A program made the translations under genes and the position numbers. This document shows positions 5,837 to 15,674 of a stretch of DNA of 53,636 bases, one piece after another. The notes under the pieces are model-generated. The model had not been told where the DNA came from. It did not search any database and was given only the letters and a program-made list of their open reading frames with translations. Each line of letters opens with the position of its first letter. The first letter of the stretch is position 1. This DNA is from MGIIb-O2 sp964003245 (GTDB lineage Archaea; Thermoplasmatota; Poseidoniia; Poseidoniales; Thalassarchaeaceae): the NCBI GenBank assembly GCA_964003245.1, contig CAXFIU010000004.1:1-53636 (forward strand). Direction: 5' to 3'.

Positions 5837-8707
5837 ATGAGCATAGCCCGACAAGGAATTTGGTTATGCCCAGAATGTGGAAACTATGAACCATGGAAAA
5901 CTAGAGATCCAGATACAAACCACATAGATCGGAAATGCAGTAATTGCAATAAAAGGGCTAGATTTACACTTAATCGCTCTAATTCAGGAAAAGGCAGGAA
6001 ACGGAATTACCACATATGGGAGAGAGATTCATCAATAGATTTCAAACAGATAATTGAAGAAGCAAGTAGGAGAAATGAAAAAATCCTAGAAGTTGGCGAA
6101 AGTGAGGAGATATTTTCAGAAAAGGCTACTCAAGAACAACTGCCACCAATTTGGGGTTTGGATTGGAGTCCAAGAGATGCTTTGAAATTTACAAGGAAGT
6201 TGCCAGAAGTAGATGTGAGGAGTGAATTGCTTCGTTTTGTAGCAGAGAGGCATGACGGGTACTTGGAGTTCATTGCAGAAGAATGGAGAGATATGCAACC
6301 TCCAAGTCAATTTGATGGAGAAAAATATCATCAATTCACTGGACAATTTTGCATCAAAGTTTCAAAATCTTTAGATGAAAGGATATGGAAACCTGAATTA
6401 TTGATTATTGGAGAAGAAGAGATAATTCCTAGAAGAAATACTGAATTATATCTCAAAAGAAGAAAACAGAGATTCATGAGAGACATCAAACTATGCCTCA
6501 GAAGAGTAGCTTATGCATCAAGTGTCGATTTAGAAACACATTTGGAATGGCAAAGATGGATGACTAGGACAAGAGCGATTGATGAACATTTGAAAGATTT
6601 ATTCAGTAATGGCATCAGTACCCCAGATGGAGGGAAATTTGGAGGGAAAGGGTTCCGATCTACTTGGCAGGAAGGAGTTGTTGGTTGTGCTACTTCTCTC
6701 AATAGGGCAATTGATTTGTCTCCTGAGAATAGACATCTAGCAGATGTTATTGCGCCAATGATTAGAGACGTTGGCTTAGCACTTGCATTCGGACAAACTC
6801 CATTAGAGATTTTTGCTGCTCAAATGGGGAAGTCAGGATCATATATGGATGGAGGGAACCCAGATTCAGGTGGGCGCGATTTACACATAGGGAACTGGGA
6901 AAAAGGAGTTCTACCCCCTACTGCACCACTTCCAATTGCCAGTGCTACAGCCACAGGGGTTGCTCTTGCTGCAAAATTATTGAATATTGATAGATTCCAC
7001 TTGGCACCTGTAGGAGAAGGATGTAGTAGCAATGGAGAGTTTTGGGAAGCAATGAATTTAGCAGGAGCTAGAGGTTTACCAATTGCATTTATGATACAAA
7101 ATAATCAAATTGCGCTAGATACATTCACAGTGGGCCAATCAGGAGCAGAAACATTTGGCGACAAAGGTCACGCAATGGGAATACCATCATGGACAATTGA
7201 TGGATCAGACCCGCTACAATTTCATGCGTCGACAGCAACTAGTAGAGAATACGCATTAAACGGAGGAGGGCCCACTTTGATTCATGTTGAGACGATGAGA
7301 GGATGCGGCCACGCTCATCATCACGATGACTTATACTTAGGTTCAGTGACAGGAAACCCCCCTGGATATGTAGGTAGAGAATTATTGACATATTGGGCTG
7401 AAAAAGACCCGCTGCCGAATCATAGAGAGTATTGCATATCTCTTGGAGCAAGTGAAAAACAATTGAGGACTATGGAGGAGGAAGAACAATATATCGTAGA
7501 TTTAGCTAGGAAGGAGATGGAAAATATGCCATGGCCTGAAGGCAACACAGTGACAAAAGGAGTTACTTCAATACACAATGCAGAGTCACACTCTGAACAA
7601 TTCGACAGATTAGAGAAAGGAGGTGTAGAAAATTTACCAGGGCCACTCGAAGACGGTGAATTAGCAATTGAATTTTCTAATTCTCCTAGCTCATCTACTT
7701 ACAGTCGTGCAATACAAAATGCCATGGTGACATTGGCTGAAAATTATGGCGACGATATCGTATTCATGGGAGAAGATATGGAAGTCGCAGGAGCATTTGG
7801 CATGAATATTCCTCTCAAAGCAAAAGGTCATTCTAGTAAACTTCTAGATATGCCGCTTTCTGAATCTATTATCATAAATTCAGCTACAGGAGCCGCATTA
7901 GGAGGAATGAGACCTGTAGCGGAAATACAATTCGGAGGATTCGCAGCATTGGCTATGAATGCTCTTGTGAATAATGCTGCACAACTAAGATGGAGATGGG
8001 GGGCTGATGTACCGTTAACAGTCAGAATACCACTAGGTGCTAAAACAAGAAGTGGCCCCTTTCATGCAAATATGATTGAGTCGTGGTTCATGAATGATCC
8101 AGGTTTGACAATTGTATTCCCCAGCAACCCACAAGATGCTTATGATCTTTTAATTGAGTCTCATGAATTAAATGACCCTGTCGTATTCCTTGAACATCTT
8201 GGATTATATGGATTAGGAGGAGGTAAAACAGGTTGGGGCGACTCGATAAATCAGATTATAGATACAGAATCTGTGAAAAAGAGGTTGGAAAATAATGAAT
8301 CATCAATTGGCAAGGCTAAAGTCATTAGAGGTGGAAAAGATTTGACTATAATCACTTGGGGTGCAATGGTTCATGTTGCGCTAAAGGCTGCTGAATTAAT
8401 GTCAAGTGAAGGAATAGAAATAGAAATTATTGACTTGAGAACTATCTTGCCTTTCGATTCAAAAACTTGTATACAATCAGTCATGAAGACTAAAAAAATG
8501 ATTGTTCTACAAGAGTCTCAGTATACTGGAGGTTTAGGGCATACAATTAGTAGTAGAGTCATGGAAGAAAGTTTTTGGGATATGGAATCTCCACCAGTAG
8601 TAATAGGCGCTCTAGATACACCAGTTCCATTCTCACCCACATTGGAAGATTACACAATCCCTACTGTGGAACTTGTATTAAGGCACGTAAATAGAATATG
8701 TAAATGA
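5837..8707 (+). CDS. 2-oxoacid dehydrogenase E1, fused alpha-beta chain with N-terminal zinc ribbon
   Basis: A thiamine-diphosphate dehydrogenase that decarboxylates a 2-oxoacid and passes the acyl group to a lipoyl E2. Residues 11-37 form a zinc ribbon (CPEC...CSNC). The E1 alpha part spans about 240-560; its ThDP motif is GEGCSSNGEF to IQNNQ (about 393-423), with Glu for the usual Asp of GDG. The E1 beta part spans about 618-956, with MGEDMEVAGAF, the PLSESIIINSATGAALGG segment and a C-terminal transketolase domain (ITWGAMVHVA). Single-chain alpha-beta E1s of this length (956 aa) are known for branched-chain or pyruvate complexes. No E2, E3 or lipoate ligase is adjacent. Start ATG 5837 has GGAGAG in front. 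Substrate not assignable. Confidence 0.87.
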   Translation: MSIARQGIWLCPECGNYEPWKTRDPDTNHIDRKCSNCNKRARFTLNRSNSGKGRKRNYHIWERDSSIDFKQIIEEASRRNEKILEVGESEEIFSEKATQEQLPPIWGLDWSPRDALKFTRKLPEVDVRSELLRFVAERHDGYLEFIAEEWRDMQPPSQFDGEKYHQFTGQFCIKVSKSLDERIWKPELLIIGEEEIIPRRNTELYLKRRKQRFMRDIKLCLRRVAYASSVDLETHLEWQRWMTRTRAIDEHLKDLFSNGISTPDGGKFGGKGFRSTWQEGVVGCATSLNRAIDLSPENRHLADVIAPMIRDVGLALAFGQTPLEIFAAQMGKSGSYMDGGNPDSGGRDLHIGNWEKGVLPPTAPLPIASATATGVALAAKLLNIDRFHLAPVGEGCSSNGEFWEAMNLAGARGLPIAFMIQNNQIALDTFTVGQSGAETFGDKGHAMGIPSWTIDGSDPLQFHASTATSREYALNGGGPTLIHVETMRGCGHAHHHDDLYLGSVTGNPPGYVGRELLTYWAEKDPLPNHREYCISLGASEKQLRTMEEEEQYIVDLARKEMENMPWPEGNTVTKGVTSIHNAESHSEQFDRLEKGGVENLPGPLEDGELAIEFSNSPSSSTYSRAIQNAMVTLAENYGDDIVFMGEDMEVAGAFGMNIPLKAKGHSSKLLDMPLSESIIINSATGAALGGMRPVAEIQFGGFAALAMNALVNNAAQLRWRWGADVPLTVRIPLGAKTRSGPFHANMIESWFMNDPGLTIVFPSNPQDAYDLLIESHELNDPVVFLEHLGLYGLGGGKTGWGDSINQIIDTESVKKRLENNESSIGKAKVIRGGKDLTIITWGAMVHVALKAAELMSSEGIEIEIIDLRTILPFDSKTCIQSVMKTKKMIVLQESQYTGGLGHTISSRVMEESFWDMESPPVVIGALDTPVPFSPTLEDYTIPTVELVLRHVNRICK

Positions 8708-8719
8708 GAGTGATTTTGA

Positions 8720-9685
8720 ATGATGAATTTTTTGTTATCCCTACCCGATTTAGTTTTAGTAATACTTGGTTTTATTTTTTTGATATTTGGAGGAGAAAGT
8801 GTTGTTCAAGGCGCAATTACCATAGCTAGAAAGATGAATGTTTCACCTCTACTAATTGGTTTTACCATAGTGGCTGTCGGAACATCCCTCCCAGAATTAG
8901 CAGTTACAATAAATGCGGTTAGTAGTAACAGTCAGGAACTTGTTGATTTAGCAGTGGGCGGAGTCCTAGGTTCGAATGTTGCTAACGTAATGTTAGTTCT
9001 AGGAACTGCTGCTATGCTTGGAGCCTGCGATAAACCAGGTGTTGAAATTAAAAAAGATGCAATAGCAGTAATTATGGCATCTATAATTTTACTTGTGACC
9101 GTAGTTAGAGGAGAAATAACTCAAATAGTTGGTATTTTAATGATTATTGCTCTAATTAGCTATTATGTTTATTCTTATAATTATTCAAAGAAATTAGGAT
9201 TAGATGAGGAATTAGAAGAAACTTGGATGGGAGAAAATTTGCTATTAGCAATGATGATTACTATTTTGGGCGGAGCAATGATTGTTTTAGGGGCAGAATT
9301 ACTAATTGAAGGATCTGTTGGAATAGCTGACTCATTTGGAATATCAGAATCAATTGTTGGTCTAAGCGTAATTGCATTGGGCACATCCCTACCTGAATTA
9401 GCGGTAACAATGATTGCGGCATTGAGGGGGCACAAGGGAGTAGCAATAGGGAATGTCTTAGGTTCAAATGTCATAAATATCCTTGGAATTCTAGGAATTT
9501 CCTCTGCTTATGCCGGAGGGATTCTAGTTTCTGAAGAGTTTGCTGGGAGAGATATATGGGTAGTCTTAGTAACTTCGGGGCTGGTTGCAGCAATGCTGTT
9601 AAATGAACGTAAAATAACTAAAACGCTAGGAGTGGTTATGGTTATTGGTTACTTATCATACATGACATTACTCTACACAATATGA
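8720..9685 (+). CDS. Ca2+/Na+ antiporter family membrane protein
   Basis: Integral membrane exchanger of the CaCA superfamily, YrbG-like, moving Ca2+ (or K+) against Na+. The alpha-repeat motif occurs twice in inverted duplicates: GTSLPELAVT in the first half (about residues 54-63) and again in the second (about 222-231), each followed by VLGSNV. About ten hydrophobic segments can be traced across 321 aa, which is the normal length. The ATG at 8720 is followed directly by a second ATG. It starts 12 bases after the E1 gene, so co-transcription is likely even though no functional link is obvious. Confidence 0.9.
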   Translation: MMNFLLSLPDLVLVILGFIFLIFGGESVVQGAITIARKMNVSPLLIGFTIVAVGTSLPELAVTINAVSSNSQELVDLAVGGVLGSNVANVMLVLGTAAMLGACDKPGVEIKKDAIAVIMASIILLVTVVRGEITQIVGILMIIALISYYVYSYNYSKKLGLDEELEETWMGENLLLAMMITILGGAMIVLGAELLIEGSVGIADSFGISESIVGLSVIALGTSLPELAVTMIAALRGHKGVAIGNVLGSNVINILGILGISSAYAGGILVSEEFAGRDIWVVLVTSGLVAAMLLNERKITKTLGVVMVIGYLSYMTLLYTI

Positions 9686-9732
9686 ATAATATCTAGCAGA
9701 ACGGCTAAGTCTTAATGCCGCTTGCGAGCATC

Positions 9733-10875
9733 ATGGTTAACTTCGTATTGACTGATGAACAACAAATGTTGCGAGAATTAGCACGTGATTTCGCCAATGA
9801 AGAAATTAAACCAAATGCAGCCCATTGGGATAAAGAAAGCACATATCCGATAGAAGCCATTGCCAAGGCAAATGAGCTCGGATTATTAACTCTAAAAATT
9901 CCTCAGAAATATGGTGGAGGAGGAATGGGCTCATTTGAAGAAGTGTTAGTCTTAGAAGAGCTCGGATTTGGAGATCCTGGATTCGCCACCGCTGCTGGGA
10001 GTTCAATGTTAGCGTCATATCCGCTGATCACAGGCGGAACTGAAGCTCAAAAAGAGAAATATCTTAGAATGGTCACCGAAGGAAAAATTGCAGCCTACTG
10101 TGTAACTGAACCAGGAGCTGGAAGTGATGTACAATCTATTCAAACAGAGGCCGTTAAGGATGGAGATGAATATATTATTAATGGACAGAAAATGTGGATT
10201 ACAGGGGCTGGTTATGCAGACTGGTTTTTCGTTCTCGCGTATACCAATAAAGAATTAGGTTACAGAGGGATGAGTGGATTTATTGTCGATTCTAATCTTG
10301 AAGGAGTGGAGTTGGGTAAGAAAGAGGAAAACATGGGTCAGCGTTGTTCCGATACAAGATCTGTGACATTCAATAATGTCCGAGTCCCAATTGAAAATTT
10401 AGTTGGTGGGAAAGAAAATGATGGGTGGATGAATGCAATGGAAGCATTTGATCTTTCAAGGCCGAGTATCTCATCTCATGCAGTTGGTAATGCAAGAGGA
10501 GCAATGGAAGAAGCTATGAATTATGCTGGTGAAAGAAATGCATTCAATAAACCTATAATCAGGCATCAAGCAATCTCCTTCATGTTGGCAGATATGGCTA
10601 CAAAAATTGAAGCCGCTAGAATGTTAGTTTGGAAGGCCGCTTTGAAAGCAGATTCTGGAGAAAGAAATACTTTAGAGGCAGCGCATGCAAAAAGATTTGC
10701 TGCAGACATGGCGATGGAAGTTACCACTGATGCAGTACAGATTTTCGGCGGTTATGGATACTCTGAAGAATATCCAGTTGCAAGAAGAATGAGAGGGGCA
10801 AAAGTTGTACAAATTTTTGAAGGATCAAGCCAAATTCAACGATTAATAATTAGTAGAGAAATGCTTCGAGATTAG
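9733..10875 (+). CDS. Acyl-CoA dehydrogenase
   Basis: FAD enzyme catalysing the alpha,beta-desaturation of an acyl-CoA. It has the N-terminal helical domain (LTDEQQMLRELARDF), the beta domain with YCVTEPGAGSDV and NGQKMWITGAG (FAD and substrate contacts), and the C-terminal domain QIFGGYGYSEEYPVAR. The catalytic base is the Glu in VVQIFEGSSQIQRL, at the position used by short/medium-chain and butyryl-CoA dehydrogenases. Length 380 aa. ATG 9733 was chosen because family members start just before the xFxLT motif; an in-frame ATG at 9715 is the alternative. No electron-transfer flavoprotein genes are nearby. A role in fatty-acid or branched-chain amino-acid degradation is plausible, the latter fitting the E1 gene upstream. 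Confidence 0.92.
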   Translation: MVNFVLTDEQQMLRELARDFANEEIKPNAAHWDKESTYPIEAIAKANELGLLTLKIPQKYGGGGMGSFEEVLVLEELGFGDPGFATAAGSSMLASYPLITGGTEAQKEKYLRMVTEGKIAAYCVTEPGAGSDVQSIQTEAVKDGDEYIINGQKMWITGAGYADWFFVLAYTNKELGYRGMSGFIVDSNLEGVELGKKEENMGQRCSDTRSVTFNNVRVPIENLVGGKENDGWMNAMEAFDLSRPSISSHAVGNARGAMEEAMNYAGERNAFNKPIIRHQAISFMLADMATKIEAARMLVWKAALKADSGERNTLEAAHAKRFAADMAMEVTTDAVQIFGGYGYSEEYPVARRMRGAKVVQIFEGSSQIQRLIISREMLRD

Positions 10876-10940
10876 ATTGAAAATAAGAACAGATGACCGT
10901 TTCATTCAATACTTATGGAATAATCCGGACATTTGTTAAT

Positions 10941-12929
10941 ATGAGCGGAAGAGTGAATTTAGTCAGAAGAATGACCGCAGTAATGATTCTAGGATTATTA
11001 GTAGTCCCTTTGATAGCATCTTCATCCCCGTTAGAAGTGGATGACTGGAATGACTATTCTGATGAAATTAAATGGTGGGAAAATACAAACATGGATGAAA
11101 ATAAAGATAGAATTCATGATGCCATTTGGATAGCAGCAGAAAATAGGCACTATCAATATCTCGATGAAGAGGGACGGATTTCAGTCATTGTAGACTTCGA
11201 CCACACCCCTACTGAAATTGATCAATGGCTATTGGAAAACAAAGTTGGATTTGTTACACAATTCCGATATTGGCTGATTGATTCTATTGCTGGGACTGTT
11301 GAATTGAATAGAATACACGAATTACTCGAAATACCAGGAGTTGTGTTCATTGAGTTAGATGGAAGATTAGGAATTCAGATGGAAGAGGTAGTCCCGGCGC
11401 ATGGCGTAGACCTAGTATGGCAAGACACAGGCTACACAGGTTCCGGAGTGACAATGGCAATCATTGACACCGGAATCGACGGTAATCATACTGCTCTAGA
11501 CGATTTAGATGATGACAACACCACAAATGACCCTAAAATAGTCGCATTCTATGATGCGATTAACAACCCTGGAGCAACGAATGGAACAGAGATATTCCCC
11601 TATGATGACAATGGCCATGGCACTCACTGTGCAGGCATCACAGCCGGGACAGGCGCCCCTAACTACCAGCATGTTGGTGTGGCGCCCCATGCAAATTTAG
11701 TGGGAGTCAAGGTACTAGACGGAGGTGGAAGCGGATCTTTCGCCGCAGTTATGGCTGGAATGGAATGGACAGTCGAGAAGAGACACGAATTCAATATCAG
11801 AGCGGCCAGTATGAGTCTCGGAGCTCTAACTGGAGCAATTGAATGGACCTCATCAGAAGAGGAGTCTGTCAACAGAATGGCCAATGAAATGATGAGATCT
11901 GGGGTGACTCTTTTTATTGCAGCTGGAAATAGCGGGGGAACTGCAACAATAGGAACTCCGGGGAGTGCGGAGGATGTCATCACTGTAGGGTCTCTAGACA
12001 AGAATACTGCAATTGCGATTTACTCCAGCCAAGGACCCACAGAGGAGGGTAGAGTCAAACCAAACATAGCATTCGTTGGAAGTAGTGTTAATGCCCCTGA
12101 TGCAAACACCGGAGATGGTTATGTAGCACTCTCAGGAACAAGTATGGCAACCCCGGGAGCGGCCGGAGTAGCTGTTCTAATGTATCAGGCCAATCCCGAT
12201 TTAAGTCCTTTTGATGTTAGAAATATAATGCAAGAAACTTCTACTTACAGGCAATGCCATTACATGTTGGCTAACGAGCCTTGTGCTGAGGACTTAATCC
12301 CCAAGAATAGACAAAATAACGTATACGGTCATGGCCACGTTAACGCCCAGCCTGCAGTTGAAGAAGCGGCGAATTACTTCTACGAACTAAGTATGTCTCT
12401 GAACGTAACACTAGACAGCAATTACGGGCAAGATAATCGTGTTCATATTGGACAAGGAGAATCGATTGTATTCAACCTCGAAGGAGGAGTTCAAAAAGTA
12501 CAGTGGAGAACTTGGGACATGAGAGATAATTGGATGGATTTAGCTGAATTTGACATAGGTAATGAGCAGTTTGAGGTAACTCATGGACTTCTTGTAGATC
12601 GGCTTCGATTCCTCCCCAACAACACAGTTGAAGGTGAACAGGTTATTCTGGTACGAGCACTTTCTGGAGATCAAGCCTCAACAAACCTTGCAGTAGGTAT
12701 TAACATCATGGGTGAAGAAAAAATTGAAACAAGTAGTAGCGAATCTAATAACCTGACATTAATTATAGGTTTACTATCTGTTTTAGTAATAATTTTATTT
12801 GTAGCATTAACTGTTGCAACTATCAAATTGAAAGAATCCGGGTTATTTTCTGATGAAATTATTGATGAGGATATGGAAGAATGGATTGAAGATATAGAAT
12901 CTCAATTAGATGATGAAAATAGTGGTTAG
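10941..12929 (+). CDS. Membrane-anchored subtilisin-like serine protease
   Basis: A secreted S8 peptidase. The N-terminal signal/anchor (RRMTAVMILGLLVVPL) is followed by an I9-type propeptide (about residues 55-140). The catalytic triad lies in AIIDTGIDGNHTA (Asp), DDNGHGTHCAG (His) and SGTSMATPGAAG (Ser), with the oxyanion Asn in IAAGNSGG. After the protease a beta-rich domain of about 130 residues leads to one C-terminal transmembrane helix (LTLIIGLLSVLVIILFVAL) and a short very acidic cytoplasmic tail. It probably degrades external protein at the cell surface. ATG 10941 gives a well-formed signal sequence; the frame is open from 10893. The 3' end overlaps the MobA-like gene by 20 bases. 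Confidence 0.9.
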   Translation: MSGRVNLVRRMTAVMILGLLVVPLIASSSPLEVDDWNDYSDEIKWWENTNMDENKDRIHDAIWIAAENRHYQYLDEEGRISVIVDFDHTPTEIDQWLLENKVGFVTQFRYWLIDSIAGTVELNRIHELLEIPGVVFIELDGRLGIQMEEVVPAHGVDLVWQDTGYTGSGVTMAIIDTGIDGNHTALDDLDDDNTTNDPKIVAFYDAINNPGATNGTEIFPYDDNGHGTHCAGITAGTGAPNYQHVGVAPHANLVGVKVLDGGGSGSFAAVMAGMEWTVEKRHEFNIRAASMSLGALTGAIEWTSSEEESVNRMANEMMRSGVTLFIAAGNSGGTATIGTPGSAEDVITVGSLDKNTAIAIYSSQGPTEEGRVKPNIAFVGSSVNAPDANTGDGYVALSGTSMATPGAAGVAVLMYQANPDLSPFDVRNIMQETSTYRQCHYMLANEPCAEDLIPKNRQNNVYGHGHVNAQPAVEEAANYFYELSMSLNVTLDSNYGQDNRVHIGQGESIVFNLEGGVQKVQWRTWDMRDNWMDLAEFDIGNEQFEVTHGLLVDRLRFLPNNTVEGEQVILVRALSGDQASTNLAVGINIMGEEKIETSSSESNNLTLIIGLLSVLVIILFVALTVATIKLKESGLFSDEIIDEDMEEWIEDIESQLDDENSG

Positions 12930-13488
12930 TTTGAAGCCGATTGATGCAATTATACTTGCTGCAGGAGCCAGTGAAAGACTGGGGGAGCCTAAAGCATTGG
13001 TTGATATTCATGGCAAGTCGTTGATCCATATCCTAATTGAGAAGTTAAGAAAATATAATTTAAGAATAATTATCGTAACTCGGAGTGAGTTAGTTTTTGA
13101 AATGAATAAACTAGGCGAGAAAGTAGTAGTTAATACTAAACCTGAGAATGGTAGAACTGGAAGCATACAGTGTGGAATTAAGGAACTAAGAAGTGAAAGA
13201 TGCTTGATAGTACCAGTAGACAGGCCCGGTTTTTCAAATGAAACTATTGAGAGATTAATTAATTGCGATAAAACATCTTGTCCAAGTAAAAATGGCAAAG
13301 GTGGACATCCTGTAATATTATCTAGAAATGATTGTGAAGAAATCCTCTCAAGAAATCCTTCTACTCCCCTTAGAGATATAATTAAACCAATTAAAATTGA
13401 GGTAAATGATGAATATTTACATCTAAACATAGATTATCCCGAAGATTTAGAAAAACTTAGAGAAATTACCATAGAACATAATTTGTGA
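12910..13488 (+). CDS. MobA/MocA-like molybdenum cofactor nucleotidyltransferase
   Basis: Nucleotidyltransferase of the GT-A-like MobA family. The signature loop is LAAGASERLGEPKAL (residues about 16-30), followed by the substrate region NGRTGSIQCGI and the GGHPVIL motif. The spacing and the GHPVIL element match MocA (CTP:molybdopterin cytidylyltransferase), which matures xanthine-dehydrogenase-family enzymes, better than MobA proper. The product probably caps molybdopterin with CMP for the Mo hydroxylase encoded about 3 kb downstream, together with XdhC. At 192 aa it is normal. The start is uncertain: ATG 12910, 12913 or a non-ATG codon just after the protease stop. Confidence 0.8.
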   Translation: MMKIVVSLKPIDAIILAAGASERLGEPKALVDIHGKSLIHILIEKLRKYNLRIIIVTRSELVFEMNKLGEKVVVNTKPENGRTGSIQCGIKELRSERCLIVPVDRPGFSNETIERLINCDKTSCPSKNGKGGHPVILSRNDCEEILSRNPSTPLRDIIKPIKIEVNDEYLHLNIDYPEDLEKLREITIEHNL

Positions 13489-13544
13489 TTACCTCCTGAT
13501 AAGAATATGCAAAATCAAAAAGTATAGAACCCTCTCAGAGGTAC

Positions 13545-14390
13545 GTGTCTGTTCATGTTTTATCTTGGGCATTAAGTGAAGTGGAACAAGGACGTAGAGT
13601 TGCTATAGCAACAATAATATCTGCGAAAGGGAGTGTCCCCGGTAAGCCGGGTGCGAAGCTTGCAATTAATTCAAGAATGCAAAATTTCGGAACTGTGGGC
13701 GGAGCAGGCCTAGAACTAAAAATTGAGAAAAAAATGAAAGAATTATTGAATGAAGATGTAAAACTGAATCGGAAAAAGGGAGGGATTATTGAAACATTTT
13801 ATCTTTACAAGGATGCGAAGGGAAAAGAAGGGATAGCTCTTGACAGCCTATGTGGGGGGCAAGTGGAAGTGAGTATCGAAATAATTGAACCCGTACCCCA
13901 CATTTTGATTGCAGGGGGAGGACATGTAGGTAGGTGCGTTGCATTAGTTGCTGATTCATTGGGATGGGATTACTCCATATTTGATGTAAGAAAAGAATAT
14001 TCTAATTCTGAGAAATATCCATTTTCTAATGAAAATATCTCAACGGATGTAGATGATTTTCTTAAATCAGAAGATTCTGAATCTTTAGAGCGTTTTTCAG
14101 ATATTCTACTGTTAGGCCATGACTGGTCAGTTGATCAAGAATTATTATTAGGATTACTAAAATTACGAGAGGAGAAAATAAGACCTAGAATTGGAGCTAT
14201 AGGTTCAACTTCAAAATGGAGCTCATTCAAGAAGGCTGCAATTGAGGATGGCATTAAAGAAAAATGGTTTGAGAATGCTAGATGCCCTATTGGAATAGAT
14301 ATTGGTGCTGAAACACCTGAAGAAATTGGTTTAGCAGTCTGTGCTGAAATTCTAGCATTGGATAGAAAAATCACTCACACGGAGAACTGA
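13545..14390 (+). CDS. xdhC: XdhC/CoxI-type Mo-cofactor insertion and sulfuration factor
   Basis: Chaperone that binds molybdenum cofactor, helps its terminal sulfuration and delivers it to xanthine-dehydrogenase-family enzymes. The N-terminal CoxI domain has ATIISAKGSVPGKPGAKL and the GTVGGAGLE motif; the C-terminal Rossmann domain has ILIAGGGHVGRCVA (about residues 121-134) and the closing CPIGIDIGAETPEEIGLAVCAEI. Both domains are complete (281 aa). It starts with GTG 13545, supported by CAGAGGTAC just upstream. Its place between the MobA-like gene and the Mo enzyme genes gives the expected maturation set, even though a protease gene and a regulator intervene. Confidence 0.9.
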   Translation: MSVHVLSWALSEVEQGRRVAIATIISAKGSVPGKPGAKLAINSRMQNFGTVGGAGLELKIEKKMKELLNEDVKLNRKKGGIIETFYLYKDAKGKEGIALDSLCGGQVEVSIEIIEPVPHILIAGGGHVGRCVALVADSLGWDYSIFDVRKEYSNSEKYPFSNENISTDVDDFLKSEDSESLERFSDILLLGHDWSVDQELLLGLLKLREEKIRPRIGAIGSTSKWSSFKKAAIEDGIKEKWFENARCPIGIDIGAETPEEIGLAVCAEILALDRKITHTEN

Positions 14391-14416
14391 AAAAGAGATT
14401 ATGTCTCGGTTAATTA

Positions 14417-15631
14417 ATGAAACAACTAGCTGTATCATTAGTATTAGTAATGATTACTGCATCTCTTAGCGGATGTATGTCTGACGATTCAGCTCAAGAA
14501 ACTTTGATTGAAGACGAAGAAATATTCAGAAATTATTCAATTGTTGCCCCTATAGATACTGGAATCAATGTATATCATGATCATTTTAGAACTAATGAAA
14601 CTTATCCCGATTGGTTGCTAGAAGGATTGGGTGTAACAATGACATGTGAACTAACATTTTCTGGAACTTGGCAGGAAAGATATGATGCAGATAAGGAAAG
14701 TTGTTGGGATAAGATTAATTCTACAGACATAGTATATTTCCCAGGTACGAAGATAATAGGAACTACTCCGGACGATAATACTGACATACCAATCCTTGAC
14801 GACCCCTCGGACGGACATGGGACCGCAGTAACTGGGGCAGTACTAGATGCTAATCCTGATGCGATTATTTTCTTTGTTGAGGGGTTTAGTGACGCTGCTG
14901 TTTTGGCAGCCGCTAATCAACCATTAGTAGACATAATTAGTACTAGTTTTGGACCCATAGGTTCGATTCCAGTCCCAGGTATAGAAGATGCAACTGAAGT
15001 AGCGGTAGTCCAAGAAAAGAAGATTCATACAGGGGCTGCTGATAATTCCCCATCACCAGCTGTTCAAGACTCAACAGCCGGACCACCTTGGAGCATAGGG
15101 ATCTCTGGATATGCTGAAGAGGGTGATGACCAGAAAGAAACTATGAGTGGATCATATCCTGACATTGCTGCAGATTGGACTCAAATTTTACCAAATCATG
15201 ATGATATTGATGGTTATCATGAAACCAGCGGAACTTCATTTGCAACGCCTAGGACTGCAGGACTTTTGTCGAAAGTAATTCAACATCTAAGAACTGAATC
15301 AGGAGATTTTTCATCAGGAGCAGATCCTGATCTAAGAAGCGGTTATTTGGTCAATGGAAATAATATGAACATTTCTCAAGCAAATATAAGAGATGCACTG
15401 AATCTTTCAGCATGGTATCCATCATTCAATACCTGGGACCCGCTCTCAGGAACTACTCCTGTTTCCCCAGTTGCTCCATGTACACAAATTGGTTGGGGAG
15501 TAGTGAATGAGTCAAATGTAGAACCAATTATCAACCATCTTAATGGAAACTCAATACAACCAGATAGACCTTCAGATGTCACATTGTGTATGGAGACAAA
15601 TCAAGAAATTCGAGAGATGTACTGGAATTAA
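14417..15631 (+). CDS. Subtilisin-like lipoprotein
   Basis: A lipoprotein signal peptide ends in the lipobox LSGC, with Cys at residue 20. The body resembles a divergent S8 peptidase: Asp in IVAPIDTGINVYHDHF, His in SDGHGTAVTGAV and Ser in SGTSFATPRTAGL, with a possible oxyanion Asn in GAADNSPS. The order and spacing of the triad fit subtilases, but the surrounding sequence is unlike the protease encoded at 10941 and no propeptide is evident. Five Cys after the lipid anchor suggest disulfides. Expected site: outer face of the cytoplasmic membrane. Proteolytic activity is likely, not certain. Length 404 aa. Confidence 0.78.
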   Translation: MKQLAVSLVLVMITASLSGCMSDDSAQETLIEDEEIFRNYSIVAPIDTGINVYHDHFRTNETYPDWLLEGLGVTMTCELTFSGTWQERYDADKESCWDKINSTDIVYFPGTKIIGTTPDDNTDIPILDDPSDGHGTAVTGAVLDANPDAIIFFVEGFSDAAVLAAANQPLVDIISTSFGPIGSIPVPGIEDATEVAVVQEKKIHTGAADNSPSPAVQDSTAGPPWSIGISGYAEEGDDQKETMSGSYPDIAADWTQILPNHDDIDGYHETSGTSFATPRTAGLLSKVIQHLRTESGDFSSGADPDLRSGYLVNGNNMNISQANIRDALNLSAWYPSFNTWDPLSGTTPVSPVAPCTQIGWGVVNESNVEPIINHLNGNSIQPDRPSDVTLCMETNQEIREMYWN

Positions 15632-15674
15632 AAATTACCGAGAGGTTCAATAGTAAAAGTACATTCCATCTATT

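Noticed and set aside
13527..13536. Decamer GAACCCTCTC repeated at 49251-49260, with a shorter form near 1124
   Set aside because: An identical 10-mer is expected many times by chance in 53 kb, the sites have different orientations and the genes are unrelated.
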